34,068 nucleotides of DNA from Brevundimonas sp. (GTDB lineage Bacteria; Pseudomonadota; Alphaproteobacteria; Caulobacterales; Caulobacteraceae), in contig NZ_SDZL01000031.1 of NCBI RefSeq assembly GCF_004210735.1, forward strand, positions 1 through 34,068, written 5' to 3'. Every line of letters starts with the position of its first letter. Within the stretch, counting starts at the first letter, position 1. Below are positions 25,660-33,576 of this stretch, piece by piece. A program made the position numbers and the translations under genes. The notes under the pieces were generated by a model. The model was not told the origin of the DNA. It saw only the letters and a program-made list of their open reading frames with translations, and did no database searches.

Positions 25660-26493
25660 ATGCGTATCACCTCCGTTGCAATCGCCCTGCTGGCCGGCCT
25701 GACGGCCGCCTGCGACGGCGACTCTTCGGTCCGGATCACCACCAGCGAGAGCGGCGACGCCTCGTCCGGCGTGCTCAAGGTCGTCGATACGCTGCAATGC
25801 CCCCAGACCTTCGGCTCCCTGACCCGCAAGGGCACGGCCCAGGCCGGGGGCGCGATGTGTGTCTATGCCGGTCCAAGGGGGGCCGAAGTGGCCCTGCACA
25901 TGGTCAAGCTGAACGGCGCCTCTGTTGACGAGACCCTGCGCGCCTTTGAACGTCGCCTGGCCAATGACCTGCCCGAGGCCGCTGGTCGCATGGCACCGCC
26001 GTCGCCACCGGCGCCGCCCGCGACGCCGTCTTCTGACGCCGCGCCATCCCCGGCCAGCGAGGACCGGGTCGATGTCCGCGCGCCGGGTATCAATATCCAG
26101 ACCCAGGGCGAGAACGCCCAGGTCCGCCTGCCCGGCCTCCGGGTCGAGGCCCAGGGGGACAAGGCCCAGATTCGCATCGGCGGCCTGAACATCCGCGCCG
26201 ACGACAAGAACGCCACCGTCAACGTCACCTCGCGCAACAGCGAGACCGTGGACATCCAGGCGCACGATGGCGCCGCCCAGGTCCGGACCCGGGCGCCCGG
26301 CGCGGCGACACGGGCCACCTATGTGCTGACGGACGACCGCCCGTCGGTCGCGGGCTGGCGCCTGGTCGGCTATGAAGCGCGGGGCCCCGCCGGCGGTCCG
26401 ATCGTCGTCGCCACCGTGCGGTCCAAGGATCGCGAACGCGAGCCGGTCTTCGACGACGCGCGCGAACTGGTCGAGTTGAACGTCGGGAATTGA
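25660..26493 (+). CDS. Putative lipoprotein
   Basis: A 277-residue exported protein. The ATG at 25660 gives a lipoprotein signal (MRITSVAIALLAGLTAAC) with lipobox LTAAC and Cys18. A Pro/Ala-rich linker lies near residues 115-135. The second half contains short near-repeats of the type INIQTQGENAQVRL / LRVEAQGDKAQIRI / LNIRADDKNATVNV, suggesting a beta-solenoid or repeated strand. It is probably periplasmic or outer membrane-bound. I cannot assign a known function. Confidence 0.8.
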   Translation: MRITSVAIALLAGLTAACDGDSSVRITTSESGDASSGVLKVVDTLQCPQTFGSLTRKGTAQAGGAMCVYAGPRGAEVALHMVKLNGASVDETLRAFERRLANDLPEAAGRMAPPSPPAPPATPSSDAAPSPASEDRVDVRAPGINIQTQGENAQVRLPGLRVEAQGDKAQIRIGGLNIRADDKNATVNVTSRNSETVDIQAHDGAAQVRTRAPGAATRATYVLTDDRPSVAGWRLVGYEARGPAGGPIVVATVRSKDREREPVFDDARELVELNVGN

Positions 26494-26572
26494 GCGGGCG
26501 AAAGTCGCCTGCCTCTTGATCCCGCCGCCGGGATGGGTCACCTGACCGGCCCATAGCGAGCAGGATCAACCC

Positions 26573-27223
26573 GTGGCCGAGCGCCCCAAGACCAAGTCGA
26601 TCGCCAAACCGCCCCGCGCCTGGCAGCGCATGCTGTCGGGACGCCGGCTGGACCTGCTCGATCCCTCGCCCTTCGACATCGAGATCGAGGACATCGCCCA
26701 CGGCCTGGCTCGCGTCGCCCGCTGGAACGGTCAGACGATCGGCGAGCACGCCTTTTCCGTCGCCCAGCATTCGCTGGTGGTCGAGGAGATTGCGGCCCAC
26801 ATCCGTCCCGGGCTGGAGCCTAAATGGCGCCTGGCCGCCCTGCTGCACGACGCTTCGGAATACGTCATCGGCGACATGATCTCGCCGTTCAAATCGGCGC
26901 TGGGCTCGGGCTACAAGGATTTCGAGGCCCGGCTGGAGACGGCCATCCACGTGCGCTTCCAGTTGCCGCCCAAAACGCCGCAGACGATCAAGACCCTGAT
27001 CAAGAAGGCCGACCGCGCCTGCGCCTACTTCGAAGCGACGCAACTGGCCGGGTTTGAACACAAGGAATCGCTGCAGATCTTCGGCGCGCCGCCGCCCGGT
27101 TATGACCTGATCATCGACCCCCTGCCCCCTGCCCTGGCGCAGCAGCGCTATCTGGAGCGGTATCACGTGCTGGCCGAGGCGGTCGGCATCATCCCCGCCG
27201 CCGACGCCTGGCATACGGAATAG
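26573..27223 (+). CDS. HD-domain phosphohydrolase (YfbR-like)
   Basis: A 216-residue protein with a GTG start. The HD domain has His66 (AQHSLVV), His92-Asp93 (LLHDASEYVIGD) and Asp147 (KKADRAC), the metal ligands. The arrangement, including WNGQTIGEHAFSVAQHS and LLHDASEYVIGDMISPFKS, resembles YfbR-type 5'-deoxynucleotidases. The protein would be cytoplasmic. It is followed 4 nt later by a NrtR-like regulator, so the two probably share a transcript. Confidence 0.85.
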   Translation: MAERPKTKSIAKPPRAWQRMLSGRRLDLLDPSPFDIEIEDIAHGLARVARWNGQTIGEHAFSVAQHSLVVEEIAAHIRPGLEPKWRLAALLHDASEYVIGDMISPFKSALGSGYKDFEARLETAIHVRFQLPPKTPQTIKTLIKKADRACAYFEATQLAGFEHKESLQIFGAPPPGYDLIIDPLPPALAQQRYLERYHVLAEAVGIIPAADAWHTE

Positions 27224-27227
27224 CCGC

Positions 27228-28169
27228 ATGACCGGGGGCGACGGACAGGGTGTGCGCATCGGTCTGTCGGCGGTCGTCATCGCCCTGCGCGAACGCGAGG
27301 CGGTGGTGCTGACCACCCATGCCGACAACGGCGCGCAGGCCCTGCCGTTCGGGCCGTTCAATCCGGACCGCGACCGCACGTTCGAGCTGGCGCTGCGGTC
27401 CTTCGTCAGCGACCAGACCGGCTTTCACCCCGGCTTCGTCGAGCAGCTCTACACCTTTGGCGACGCGGGCCGCGAGGCGCCACGCGCCACGCCGGGACCG
27501 GAGCGGCGGCGAGAGATTTCGGTCGGTTATCTGGCCCTGACGCCCGAGGCGGCGCCCTCGCCCGGTATGGACGCCGGATGGACCCGCCTGTTCGACATCT
27601 TCCCGTGGGAGGACTGGCGCGGCGGCCGCCCTGCCCTGCTGGACGCGCTGAACGCCGCCCTGTTGGCGTGGGCCGGCGACGACGCCGCGCGCCGCTCGCG
27701 GACCCAGACCCTGTTCGCCGTCGGCGCCGGCCGCCGCTGGAATGAGGAGCGGGTGCTGGAGCGCTATGAGCTGCTGTACGAGGCCGGTCTGGTGGCCGAG
27801 GCCGCGCGCGACCGGGACCAGCCCCTGCCCGCCGCGCCTCCCGGCCTGACCATGGCGTCCGACCACCGGCGCATCGTCGCCACGGGTCTGGGTCGGCTGC
27901 GCAGCAAGCTGAAATACCGGCCGGTGCTGTTCGACCTGGCGCCCGAAACCTTCACCCTGTCCGAGCTTCAGGCGGCGGCCGAGGCGGTGGCGGGCCTCGC
28001 CCTGCACAAGCAGAATTTCCGCCGCGGGGTCGAGCGCAGCGGACTGGTCGCGCCCATCGGCCGGATGACCGCCGCGACGGGCGGGCGCCCCGCCGAACTG
28101 TTCCGCTTCGTCGGCGCCGATCCGGCGGGAGGCCCCGCACCTGGGCTGGCCCTTCCCGCCCTTCGCTGA
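27228..28169 (+). CDS. NrtR-like NAD metabolism regulator (Nudix + winged helix)
   Basis: A 313-residue protein with an N-terminal Nudix-like domain (about 10-150) and a C-terminal winged-helix part (about 230-300; LKYRPVLFDLAPETFTLSELQ, LHKQNFRRGVERSGLV, GRPAELFRF). The Nudix box is degenerate: FELALRSFVSDQTGF has lost the REUxEE catalytic residues, as expected for a ligand-sensing, non-hydrolytic NrtR-type domain. NrtR regulators control NAD salvage and synthesis genes. No such gene is adjacent except the HD hydrolase upstream (4 nt). The last 15 residues are Pro/Ala-rich. Confidence 0.8.
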   Translation: MTGGDGQGVRIGLSAVVIALREREAVVLTTHADNGAQALPFGPFNPDRDRTFELALRSFVSDQTGFHPGFVEQLYTFGDAGREAPRATPGPERRREISVGYLALTPEAAPSPGMDAGWTRLFDIFPWEDWRGGRPALLDALNAALLAWAGDDAARRSRTQTLFAVGAGRRWNEERVLERYELLYEAGLVAEAARDRDQPLPAAPPGLTMASDHRRIVATGLGRLRSKLKYRPVLFDLAPETFTLSELQAAAEAVAGLALHKQNFRRGVERSGLVAPIGRMTAATGGRPAELFRFVGADPAGGPAPGLALPALR

Positions 28170-28272
28170 GCCCCTTCTCCACCGGGCGTATTTCTTCGCC
28201 ATACCCGCTTGCGGCCAGCGCCGCCTTTGACTAGAGAAGCCCCTCGCTCGACCAAGCGCATATCGGCCCCGC

Positions 28273-28362
<90 letters not shown>

Positions 28363-28510
28363 CCGGCCTGTTCGCAGATGTTCGCGAACGGCCAGATTTG
28401 CGCTTTTAGTTAATAATCTCAATGAGAGCGCATGCCCTAAGCGTTCGCCGCCGCTTGCACCCGTTAGCCCAAATCCGCTATCCATGCGTGGGTAAGCGCG
28501 GGGGTTAAAC

Positions 28511-29716
28511 ATGCCAGTGATACATCGCCTCAAGGCGCTGGTCGTCGAGCGTGCCAAGGAGCCTGGCATGTACGCCGACGGGGCCGGCCTGTACCTCCAA
28601 GTGGCGCGAGGAGGCTCGAAGTCCTGGATCTTCCGATATCGCTTTGGTGGGCGAGAGCGGGAGATGGGCTTGGGACCGCTGCATACGGTCTCCTTGGCTG
28701 AAGCCCGTGACGCGGCGCGGGAAGCCCGAAAGCTCAAGCGCAAGGGCATCGACCCTATCGAAGCGAAGCGCTCGGCCGCCCTTGATCAGAGGCTCGAAGC
28801 GGCTCGCGTGTTGAGCTTCGACGAGGCTCTCACCGCCTATCTTAAAACGCGGGCAGGCGCATGGGGGAACGCCAAACACTCCGCGCAGTGGAACAGCACG
28901 CTCAAGACCTACGCTTCACCGCACTTCGGCAGTGTGCCGGTCCATCGAGTGGACACCAGTCTGGTGGTTAAAGCGCTTGAGCCCATCTGGACCACGAAGA
29001 CGGAAACGGCGAGCCGTCTGCGCGGGCGGATTGAAAGCGTGCTGGATTGGGCAGCGGTGAGCGGGTTCCGATCCGGCGACAATCCCGCTCGATGGAAAGG
29101 CCACCTCGACAAGATTCTGCCGGCCAAGGCCAAGGTCGCCAAGGTGGTTCACCACAAGGCCCTGCCGTTCGGAGAGATGGCCGCGTTCATGGAGCAACTC
29201 GGAGCTCAGTCCGGCCAGGCAGCGAGAGCGCTGGAGTTCGCCATTCTAACTGCAGCCCGCACAGGCGAGGTCATAGGCGCCACATGGGGCGAGATCGACC
29301 TTGAGACATCTGTCTGGACTATTCCGGGCGAGCGGATGAAGGCGGGCAAGGAGCATCGTGTGCCGCTCTGCCCTCAAGTTGCAGCCCTGGTTCGCGCGCC
29401 AGGTGACGGTAACCCGAAGGCGCCGCTCTTCGCAGGACTACGTGCCGGAAAACCGCTGAGCAACATGGCCATGCTCAAGACGCTGGAGCGCATGAAGCGC
29501 GGCGACCTGACCGTACATGGCTTCCGCAGCACCTTCCGGGATTGGGCGGCCGAGACCACGGCCTATCCCAATGAGGTCGTCGAGATGGCCTTGGCGCACA
29601 CCGTCGCCAACAAGGTCGAGGCGGCCTATCGGCGCGGCGATCTTTTCACAAAGCGGCAAGCACTGATGGCGGATTGGGGAATGTATGTCTCCGCCGCCCC
29701 TCCCCGCCCCCGCTGA
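28511..29716 (+). CDS. int: P4-type tyrosine integrase
   Basis: A 401-residue site-specific recombinase. It has an N-terminal DUF4102-type arm-binding domain (GMYADGAGLYLQVARGGSKSW, LGPLHTVSLAEARDAAREARKL), a core-binding region (about 100-200) and a catalytic domain with Arg250 (TAARTGE), His336/Arg339 (HGFRSTFRDWA), His363 (ALAHTV) and nucleophile Tyr373 (AAYRRGD). All catalytic residues are present, so it may be active. It integrates into the tRNA-Ser gene upstream by inference from position. The C-terminal 32 nt overlap the start of the next gene. Confidence 0.95.
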   Translation: MPVIHRLKALVVERAKEPGMYADGAGLYLQVARGGSKSWIFRYRFGGREREMGLGPLHTVSLAEARDAAREARKLKRKGIDPIEAKRSAALDQRLEAARVLSFDEALTAYLKTRAGAWGNAKHSAQWNSTLKTYASPHFGSVPVHRVDTSLVVKALEPIWTTKTETASRLRGRIESVLDWAAVSGFRSGDNPARWKGHLDKILPAKAKVAKVVHHKALPFGEMAAFMEQLGAQSGQAARALEFAILTAARTGEVIGATWGEIDLETSVWTIPGERMKAGKEHRVPLCPQVAALVRAPGDGNPKAPLFAGLRAGKPLSNMAMLKTLERMKRGDLTVHGFRSTFRDWAAETTAYPNEVVEMALAHTVANKVEAAYRRGDLFTKRQALMADWGMYVSAAPPRPR

Positions 29717-30368
29717 CCTGCTGCACGACCCCGACGCCTTCGAGGCGGAAGCCGACAGGCAGCTTCTGCTGTGCCTCCAAGGTCAACCCAACAACGCGCT
29801 GGAATGGTCGACTGCGAAGTGCCGGCAGATGCTTCTGGCCGCGCAAGCCTTGATTGACGATGATCACCCCGCGTCGCTCAGCCCTAAGCACCAGCTACCC
29901 AAGGCAGAGAAGGTCCGGAAACGGACTCAAACCGACGCCGCCTTGACCCTCTTGAGTGTCCTCGACGAGCTTCGCCGGGGAGTCCGCGACCCAGCTATCG
30001 CCCACATGTTTGACACGGTCGCGCCCATTGCCATGTCGTTGGGGATGGCCTGCCACGAGGTTTCACCGCGCACGCAGGAGGCCTTAGGCGACCAGAACCA
30101 TACCCGGCAGCGCAGCGCCAGACAGGCTGAGGTCGGGAAGCGCAGCGCTGCCCTTCGCACACAATGGATGCGCGATCTGATGCCAACCGCTATTGCGTTT
30201 CTCGCCAGCTATTCCGGAACGCAATCGTGGGAAGCCAAACGAGCAAAGTTTCAAGAACTCTTTCCGAACCCTGATCGGTCGGACAAGCAGATCCGCACGT
30301 TGCTCAAAGCCGCAGATAAGGAACGGCTAACCATCCTGAATTCCCGTTCATCAACGAATAGTTGCTGA
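29685..30368 (+). CDS. Unknown island protein overlapping integrase
   Basis: A 227-residue cytoplasmic protein with no family I can name. The N-terminal part is helical (DPDAFEAEADRQLLLCLQGQ); the middle has a helix-rich stretch (AALTLLSVLDELRRGVRD) and a conserved-looking Arg/Gln segment (NHTRQRSARQAEVGKRSAALR). The C-terminus is polar (RSDKQIRTLLKAADKERL). It starts 32 nt inside the integrase 3' end, suggesting coexpression with it. It has no obvious HTH. It could be a recombination accessory or a replication-related protein of the element; this is inference. Confidence 0.7.
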   Translation: MSPPPLPAPADLLHDPDAFEAEADRQLLLCLQGQPNNALEWSTAKCRQMLLAAQALIDDDHPASLSPKHQLPKAEKVRKRTQTDAALTLLSVLDELRRGVRDPAIAHMFDTVAPIAMSLGMACHEVSPRTQEALGDQNHTRQRSARQAEVGKRSAALRTQWMRDLMPTAIAFLASYSGTQSWEAKRAKFQELFPNPDRSDKQIRTLLKAADKERLTILNSRSSTNSC

Positions 30369-30393
30369 CTGAAGCCGTCAGCCGCGCACTCAA

Positions 30394-30419
30394 TGTCGTC
30401 TCTTCCATCGGAGACGACA
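30394..30419 (+). promoter_or_regulatory. Perfect inverted repeat covering the SD of the AlpA-like gene
   Basis: TGTCGTCTC (30394-30402) and GAGACGACA (30411-30419), 9 bp each, separated by 8 nt. The right arm includes the GGAGA SD of the ATG at 30423. It could be an operator for autoregulation or an RNA hairpin that masks the SD. Confidence 0.6.
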
Positions 30420-30422
30420 TCC

Positions 30423-30644
30423 ATGCAAATCAACGAACACTCGCCGCTGGCCCTGACGGTCAAGCAGTTCTGCACCCAGTTCTCGATCAGCCGAACGACC
30501 TTCTATGAGGAGGTCAAGGCGCGCCGCCTCGAGGTGCGCAAGATCGGCCACAAGTCGATCGTGTTGACTGCGGAAGCCCAACGATGGCTTGCCTCGCTGC
30601 CGAACTCGGCCGCGCGGGAGCAGCGTGCGAGGTCCCCGCGATGA
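30423..30644 (+). CDS. AlpA-like HTH DNA-binding protein
   Basis: A 73-residue protein. The core LALTVKQFCTQFSISRTTFYEEVKARRLEVRKIGHKSIVLTAEAQRWLASLP is a MerR/AlpA-type helix-turn-helix with a wing, typical of excisionase-like proteins of integrative elements and phage satellites. AlpA stimulates integrase expression and excision. The start at 30423 is chosen for its SD (GGAG); an ATG at 30393 lies within the inverted repeat and lacks an SD. Its stop overlaps the next start (ATGA). Confidence 0.85.
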   Translation: MQINEHSPLALTVKQFCTQFSISRTTFYEEVKARRLEVRKIGHKSIVLTAEAQRWLASLPNSAAREQRARSPR

Positions 30645-31090
30645 TCGGCCCGAAGCCCTCAAGGAAACTCAACAAGAAGCGCCTCAACATCCGCCTGTCC
30701 GCCGAAAGCGCACACTTCCTGCGGCAGTACGCCCTGAGGACCGGCTGCACGATCAGCGAACTCACCGAAGGCATCATCGGAGAGTACCGCGCCACCGAGG
30801 AGAACTACTTCATCAAGAGCGCGGCCTATTTCGGCTTCATCAACTCGGCGCTGACCACGATGATCGCAGCCAAGCTGTTCGAGCCGGAGCTGTTTCCGAA
30901 GCACACCCTAACCGCCATCAAGGAGGACATCACCAAGCGCGCCAGCGAGCTTTTCGGCGAACAGCCGGCCTCGCCTTTTGCTGGCTACTACAGCTCTGGC
31001 GATGACCGGCTATGGAGCCTCTACGATGCCTTTGTCGCCCATCACATGCGGCGTGAGGGTCAGCTCCAACCGGTCCACACAGTGCGATGA
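30641..31090 (+). CDS. Ribbon-helix-helix-like island protein
   Basis: A 149-residue protein. It has a basic N-terminus (PKPSRKLNKKRLNIRLSAES) followed by two predicted helices (HFLRQYALRTGCTISELTEGIIGEY), as in ribbon-helix-helix DNA-binding proteins. The C-terminal two-thirds is helical, with AYFGFINSALTTMIAAKLF, and not recognised. It overlaps the AlpA-like stop and the next gene start by 4 nt each (ATGA both times), so the three genes are one coupled unit. It could serve as a mobilisation accessory protein or a repressor. Confidence 0.7.
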   Translation: MIGPKPSRKLNKKRLNIRLSAESAHFLRQYALRTGCTISELTEGIIGEYRATEENYFIKSAAYFGFINSALTTMIAAKLFEPELFPKHTLTAIKEDITKRASELFGEQPASPFAGYYSSGDDRLWSLYDAFVAHHMRREGQLQPVHTVR

Positions 31091-31845
31091 CCGGACGTCC
31101 TTTATCCGCTCGGGCGAGCCTGGAAGGGCAGCTGAATTTTGGCCTGTTGGTGCTTTGGAGCGTGGTCCTATGGCGAACGGGCTTGGTTGCTGCCGGCTAT
31201 GCACTCCTGGCGTTTCTGGCGGACCTCCAAGCGCTCATTGGTCGCCCGCTGCCTCAGACTCTACACACCCGACATCCGTACGGTTCTCTGATCGAACTTA
31301 GCGCGGCCGGCCTGCGCCATGCGTGGTGGATTGAGCCGCATCTGGATCACGCCCGACGCATGTTCATCCTAGGGAGTCTCGGATCGCTGCTCCTGTGGCT
31401 CTTCCAAGAACTGGTTTGGTTCCGGCGACGGTTGCACGTGGATCCCATTTTCGCGGCCCGGATCGACGGAATGTTCGAGAGAGGGGAGGCTTGGGTGTCC
31501 AGGCGACTGCGCACTGCCCGCGGGAGGCTCGCGGAAGGGTTGGTCCTCATGGTTCGGCGGCAGATGCAGGCGGGCGCGCTCCCTGCGAGGATCGTCCGAA
31601 TTGCCCGGCTGCGTAGCCCCAATCTTGAGGAGCGCAGGAAAGAAGGGCTGCCCGGTGAACCAGCCGCGGATCGTCAAGGCGAGCATCTGTCCGAGTATCT
31701 GGTCGATCGGACTGCCTCCGTCGATCCGTCTCAGCCCGGTTCATGTGAAGCGGCCGGCGAGAACCACCCCACTCAACATTCCGACGAACAGCTGCCGACG
31801 TCTCAAGCAGCGCCTTATCCGTCTTCCTTCTTCACCCGGTTCTGA
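31087..31845 (+). CDS. Unknown island membrane protein
   Basis: A 252-residue protein with about three hydrophobic segments (LNFGLLVLWSVVLWR, LVAAGYALLAFLADLQAL, and FILGSLGSLLLWLFQELVWF), then a basic cytoplasmic segment (RRLHVDPIFAARIDGMFERG, and further Arg-rich helices) and a disordered polar C-terminus from about residue 185. I do not recognise it. Its ATG overlaps the preceding stop by 4 nt. The Arg-rich tail would lie in the cytoplasm and could contact DNA or another protein of the unit. A role in DNA transfer or exclusion is possible but not shown. Confidence 0.7.
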   Translation: MTGRPLSARASLEGQLNFGLLVLWSVVLWRTGLVAAGYALLAFLADLQALIGRPLPQTLHTRHPYGSLIELSAAGLRHAWWIEPHLDHARRMFILGSLGSLLLWLFQELVWFRRRLHVDPIFAARIDGMFERGEAWVSRRLRTARGRLAEGLVLMVRRQMQAGALPARIVRIARLRSPNLEERRKEGLPGEPAADRQGEHLSEYLVDRTASVDPSQPGSCEAAGENHPTQHSDEQLPTSQAAPYPSSFFTRF

Positions 31846-32125
31846 ACTAAGAGATGTCAAACCGGAGCCATAGAGGCTCCAGCCTACTGCCTTGTATAAG
31901 CGAGAGTTTTCCGCACTTCCTCCCCAAGACGGAAAGGCGGCGCCGGTTTGGCGCTAGGTCGTACGATATTTTCACCTGCAAATTCAAACACTTCTCGGAC
32001 CGCAGGTGTGCGTAAGGTGTGCACGTCATTCCGCTCAAGAATGACGCTCCTCGATCGGCCCCCTCAGGGGTGCTGTTGCGCACCACCCGGGCGGATTAAT
32101 TTCGAACGATAGGCGGCCCGACCCT
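31846..32125. other. Gene-free stretch within the island
   Basis: No convincing ORF is present. There are two short dyads: GGAGCC/GGCTCC at 31864-31880 (possible weak end of the upstream transcript) and GTCATTC/GAATGAC at 32025-32045. I see nothing else to support a feature. Confidence 0.4.
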
Positions 32126-32293
32126 CTAGGCGTCTGGCGGGTCGGTAACGCCATCCAAACAGGCCACCCCGCCAGTACGGGTCCGCCGCACTTCCGACCA
32201 CCCCTGGACGAACCCTTGGCAGACAGGAACCAGGACCCAACTCATGCCGGCTCCAATTAGCAGACCTGTGACGAAATAAACGACCTCAATCAT
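32126..32293 (-). CDS. 55-residue small membrane protein
   Basis: ATG at 32293 with a strong SD (GGAGG 5 nt upstream). The peptide begins with one hydrophobic helix (MIEVVYFVTGLLIGAGMSWV) and continues with a basic, polar tail ending TDPPDA. The glycine/alanine spacing in the helix (GLLIGAG) suggests helix packing. It lies 127 nt downstream of the 240-residue gene on the same strand. Small enough to be missed by ordinary gene finding. Function unknown. Confidence 0.6.
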   Translation of the reverse strand: MIEVVYFVTGLLIGAGMSWVLVPVCQGFVQGWSEVRRTRTGGVACLDGVTDPPDA

Positions 32294-32420
32294 CGTGCCT
32301 CCACCCGCGCGAGTTCAGTGCACCAGCGACAATGCTGCCCTCTGCGGCGGCCGTCCAGACGAGGGGACTAGGGGAGCACGCAAGGCTTGCAGCTTCGTCC
32401 CGGGGAGCTGTTGGTGGCGC

Positions 32421-33143
32421 TCAGCAAAGGTCATCGCGTGCTCGTCGGCCGGGAACCACCAAGGCCCCGAGCGAGTCGTGAATCCGTTCGAGAGTCGCCA
32501 GTTCGTCGTGGAGACCCTGCAGGTCCGCCAGCGCCGCCGTGAAGTTGAGAGCATCGAGGAGCCGGCGCTGCTCCAGATGGCGTCGCCATTGGAGTCGCAA
32601 GGCGACCAGCCGCTCAAGACCTTGCGCACTACCTCGACGATCAGCGAGCCGGAAGAAAGACTCGATCGCCTCGCCAGCCTCCCTTGCAGCCCTCTGCATC
32701 ATTTGGACGTGGCTGGCGCGCCAGAAGCGATCGAGCTGTGCCCCTACCCCAGTCTCGTCAGCGAACAGCGGTTCCAGCCCAACTTCGATGTCGCCATCGA
32801 AATAGAGCTCTGTATCATCCACCCGAATGAAGGGTCGCAGCTGCTGAAGACCTTCCAGCATGGCTGCCTCCGAGAGTCCGCAGAGATCCTCCAGTTCGGC
32901 TCCCATTACCGCGACGACAAACGACCGGTCGGACCTCTCACGTCGCTGTCGCTGCCAGAGGACCAGGAGCATCAGCAGGACTTGGCTTCCCAGCTCACCC
33001 AACCCCGCCGCTGTCGTCCGGCGCAGCACATCCAAGGCCGCCGCCTGCTCAAGCTCGATGAGCGCCGTGCTGCTGAGGTGCGACCTATCCCCGATCAATT
33101 GCGGGACCACGTCGTCATCGTCGAAGCGGCCATTCTCGGCCAT
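32421..33143 (-). CDS. Unknown island protein divergent from an XRE regulator
   Basis: A 240-residue protein starting MAENGRFDDDDVV with an SD (GGAG, 9 nt). An apolar helix (GELGSQVLLMLLVLW, about residues 50-65) may be a membrane segment; then a mixed region (RSDRSFVVAVMGAELEDLCG, TELYFDGDIEVGLEPLF) and a long, leucine/arginine-rich helical C-terminus (ALRLQWRRHLEQRRLLDALN, LHDELATLERIHDSLGALV) that looks coiled-coil forming. No family recognised. The plus-strand ORF over the same DNA is less protein-like, so the minus frame is preferred. It is likely controlled from the shared region with the XRE gene. Confidence 0.65.
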   Translation of the reverse strand: MAENGRFDDDDVVPQLIGDRSHLSSTALIELEQAAALDVLRRTTAAGLGELGSQVLLMLLVLWQRQRRERSDRSFVVAVMGAELEDLCGLSEAAMLEGLQQLRPFIRVDDTELYFDGDIEVGLEPLFADETGVGAQLDRFWRASHVQMMQRAAREAGEAIESFFRLADRRGSAQGLERLVALRLQWRRHLEQRRLLDALNFTAALADLQGLHDELATLERIHDSLGALVVPGRRARDDLC

Positions 33144-33188
33144 CCTGCATTCTCCATCGCTGTTAAGCCTGACCCCACCAGCGCCGTC

Positions 33189-33239
33189 AGGAACTATCGT
33201 GCTTATAGGGCTTTGCACCATTTAGGCACTATAGCTCCT
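33189..33239. promoter_or_regulatory. Candidate operator between the divergent XRE gene and the 33143 gene
   Basis: AGGAACTATCGTGC (33189-33202) and GCACTATAGCTCCT (33226-33239) are inverted repeats matching at 12 of 14 positions, with 23 nt between them. TATAAG on the minus strand lies within the spacer and can be a -10 for the 33143 gene. Such an arrangement fits control by the XRE protein. Confidence 0.55.
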
Positions 33240-33273
33240 AGCGAAAAATCTGACGTTAGTCGCGCATGCGGCT

Positions 33274-33480
33274 ATGCGTTGGGAAGAACTGGTCGGCCAA
33301 AAGGTGCGCGCATTGCGCAAGGCGAAGGGCCTCAGCCAGGAAGCGCTAGCCCACGAGGCCGGAATGGCAATGCGATATCTCGCGGGTATCGAACGCGGTG
33401 AGGAGAATCCGACGTTAGCTTTTCTGGTGAGGATCGCTGACGCACTTGGGGTCGAGCCCAAGGAACTGCTGGAAAGGTAA
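33274..33480 (+). CDS. Small XRE-family HTH regulator
   Basis: A 68-residue single-domain helix-turn-helix protein: RWEELVGQKVRALRKAKGLS QEALAHEAGMAMRYLAGIER GEENPTLAFLVRIADALGVE. It resembles controller (C) proteins and small lambda-Cro-like repressors. It sits divergently from a 240-residue unknown gene with an inverted repeat between them, so it probably regulates both. C proteins accompany restriction-modification genes, but none is visible nearby. The length is standard for stand-alone regulators. Confidence 0.9.
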   Translation: MRWEELVGQKVRALRKAKGLSQEALAHEAGMAMRYLAGIERGEENPTLAFLVRIADALGVEPKELLER

Positions 33481-33505
33481 TGCTCGCTCCTGGCCGTTCG
33501 AGAGC

Positions 33506-33550
33506 TCGGAAGCTGACCAAATAAACGAGCGCTTCCGACCCATTGCGGAC
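33506..33550. repeat. Dispersed palindromic repeat, first copy
   Basis: GCTTCCGACCCATTGCGGAC (33531-33550) shares an 18/20 core with 33944-33964 region (second copy GCTCCCGACCCATTGCAGAC, 33945-33964). TCGGAAGC (33506-33513) is an inverted partner of GCTTCCGA (33531-33538). I recognise this type of GTCCGCTnCCGACCCATTGCGGAC element as a common intergenic repeat in Caulobacterales and sphingomonads, from memory. Confidence 0.65.
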
Positions 33551-33576
33551 GTAGAGCCGCAGCGGCACTCTTCGAT

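Noticed and set aside
31847..32086. Minus-strand ORF of 79 codons in the island gap
   Set aside because: No SD, no hydrophobic or domain pattern, and it spans two short dyads; not supported as a gene.
32295..33401. Long plus-strand ORF (368 codons) over the unknown minus-strand gene
   Set aside because: Its translation is rich in Ser/Pro/Arg/Cys without secondary-structure pattern and it has no SD. The minus-strand frame gives a more protein-like sequence with an SD, and the long ORF overlaps the XRE gene.
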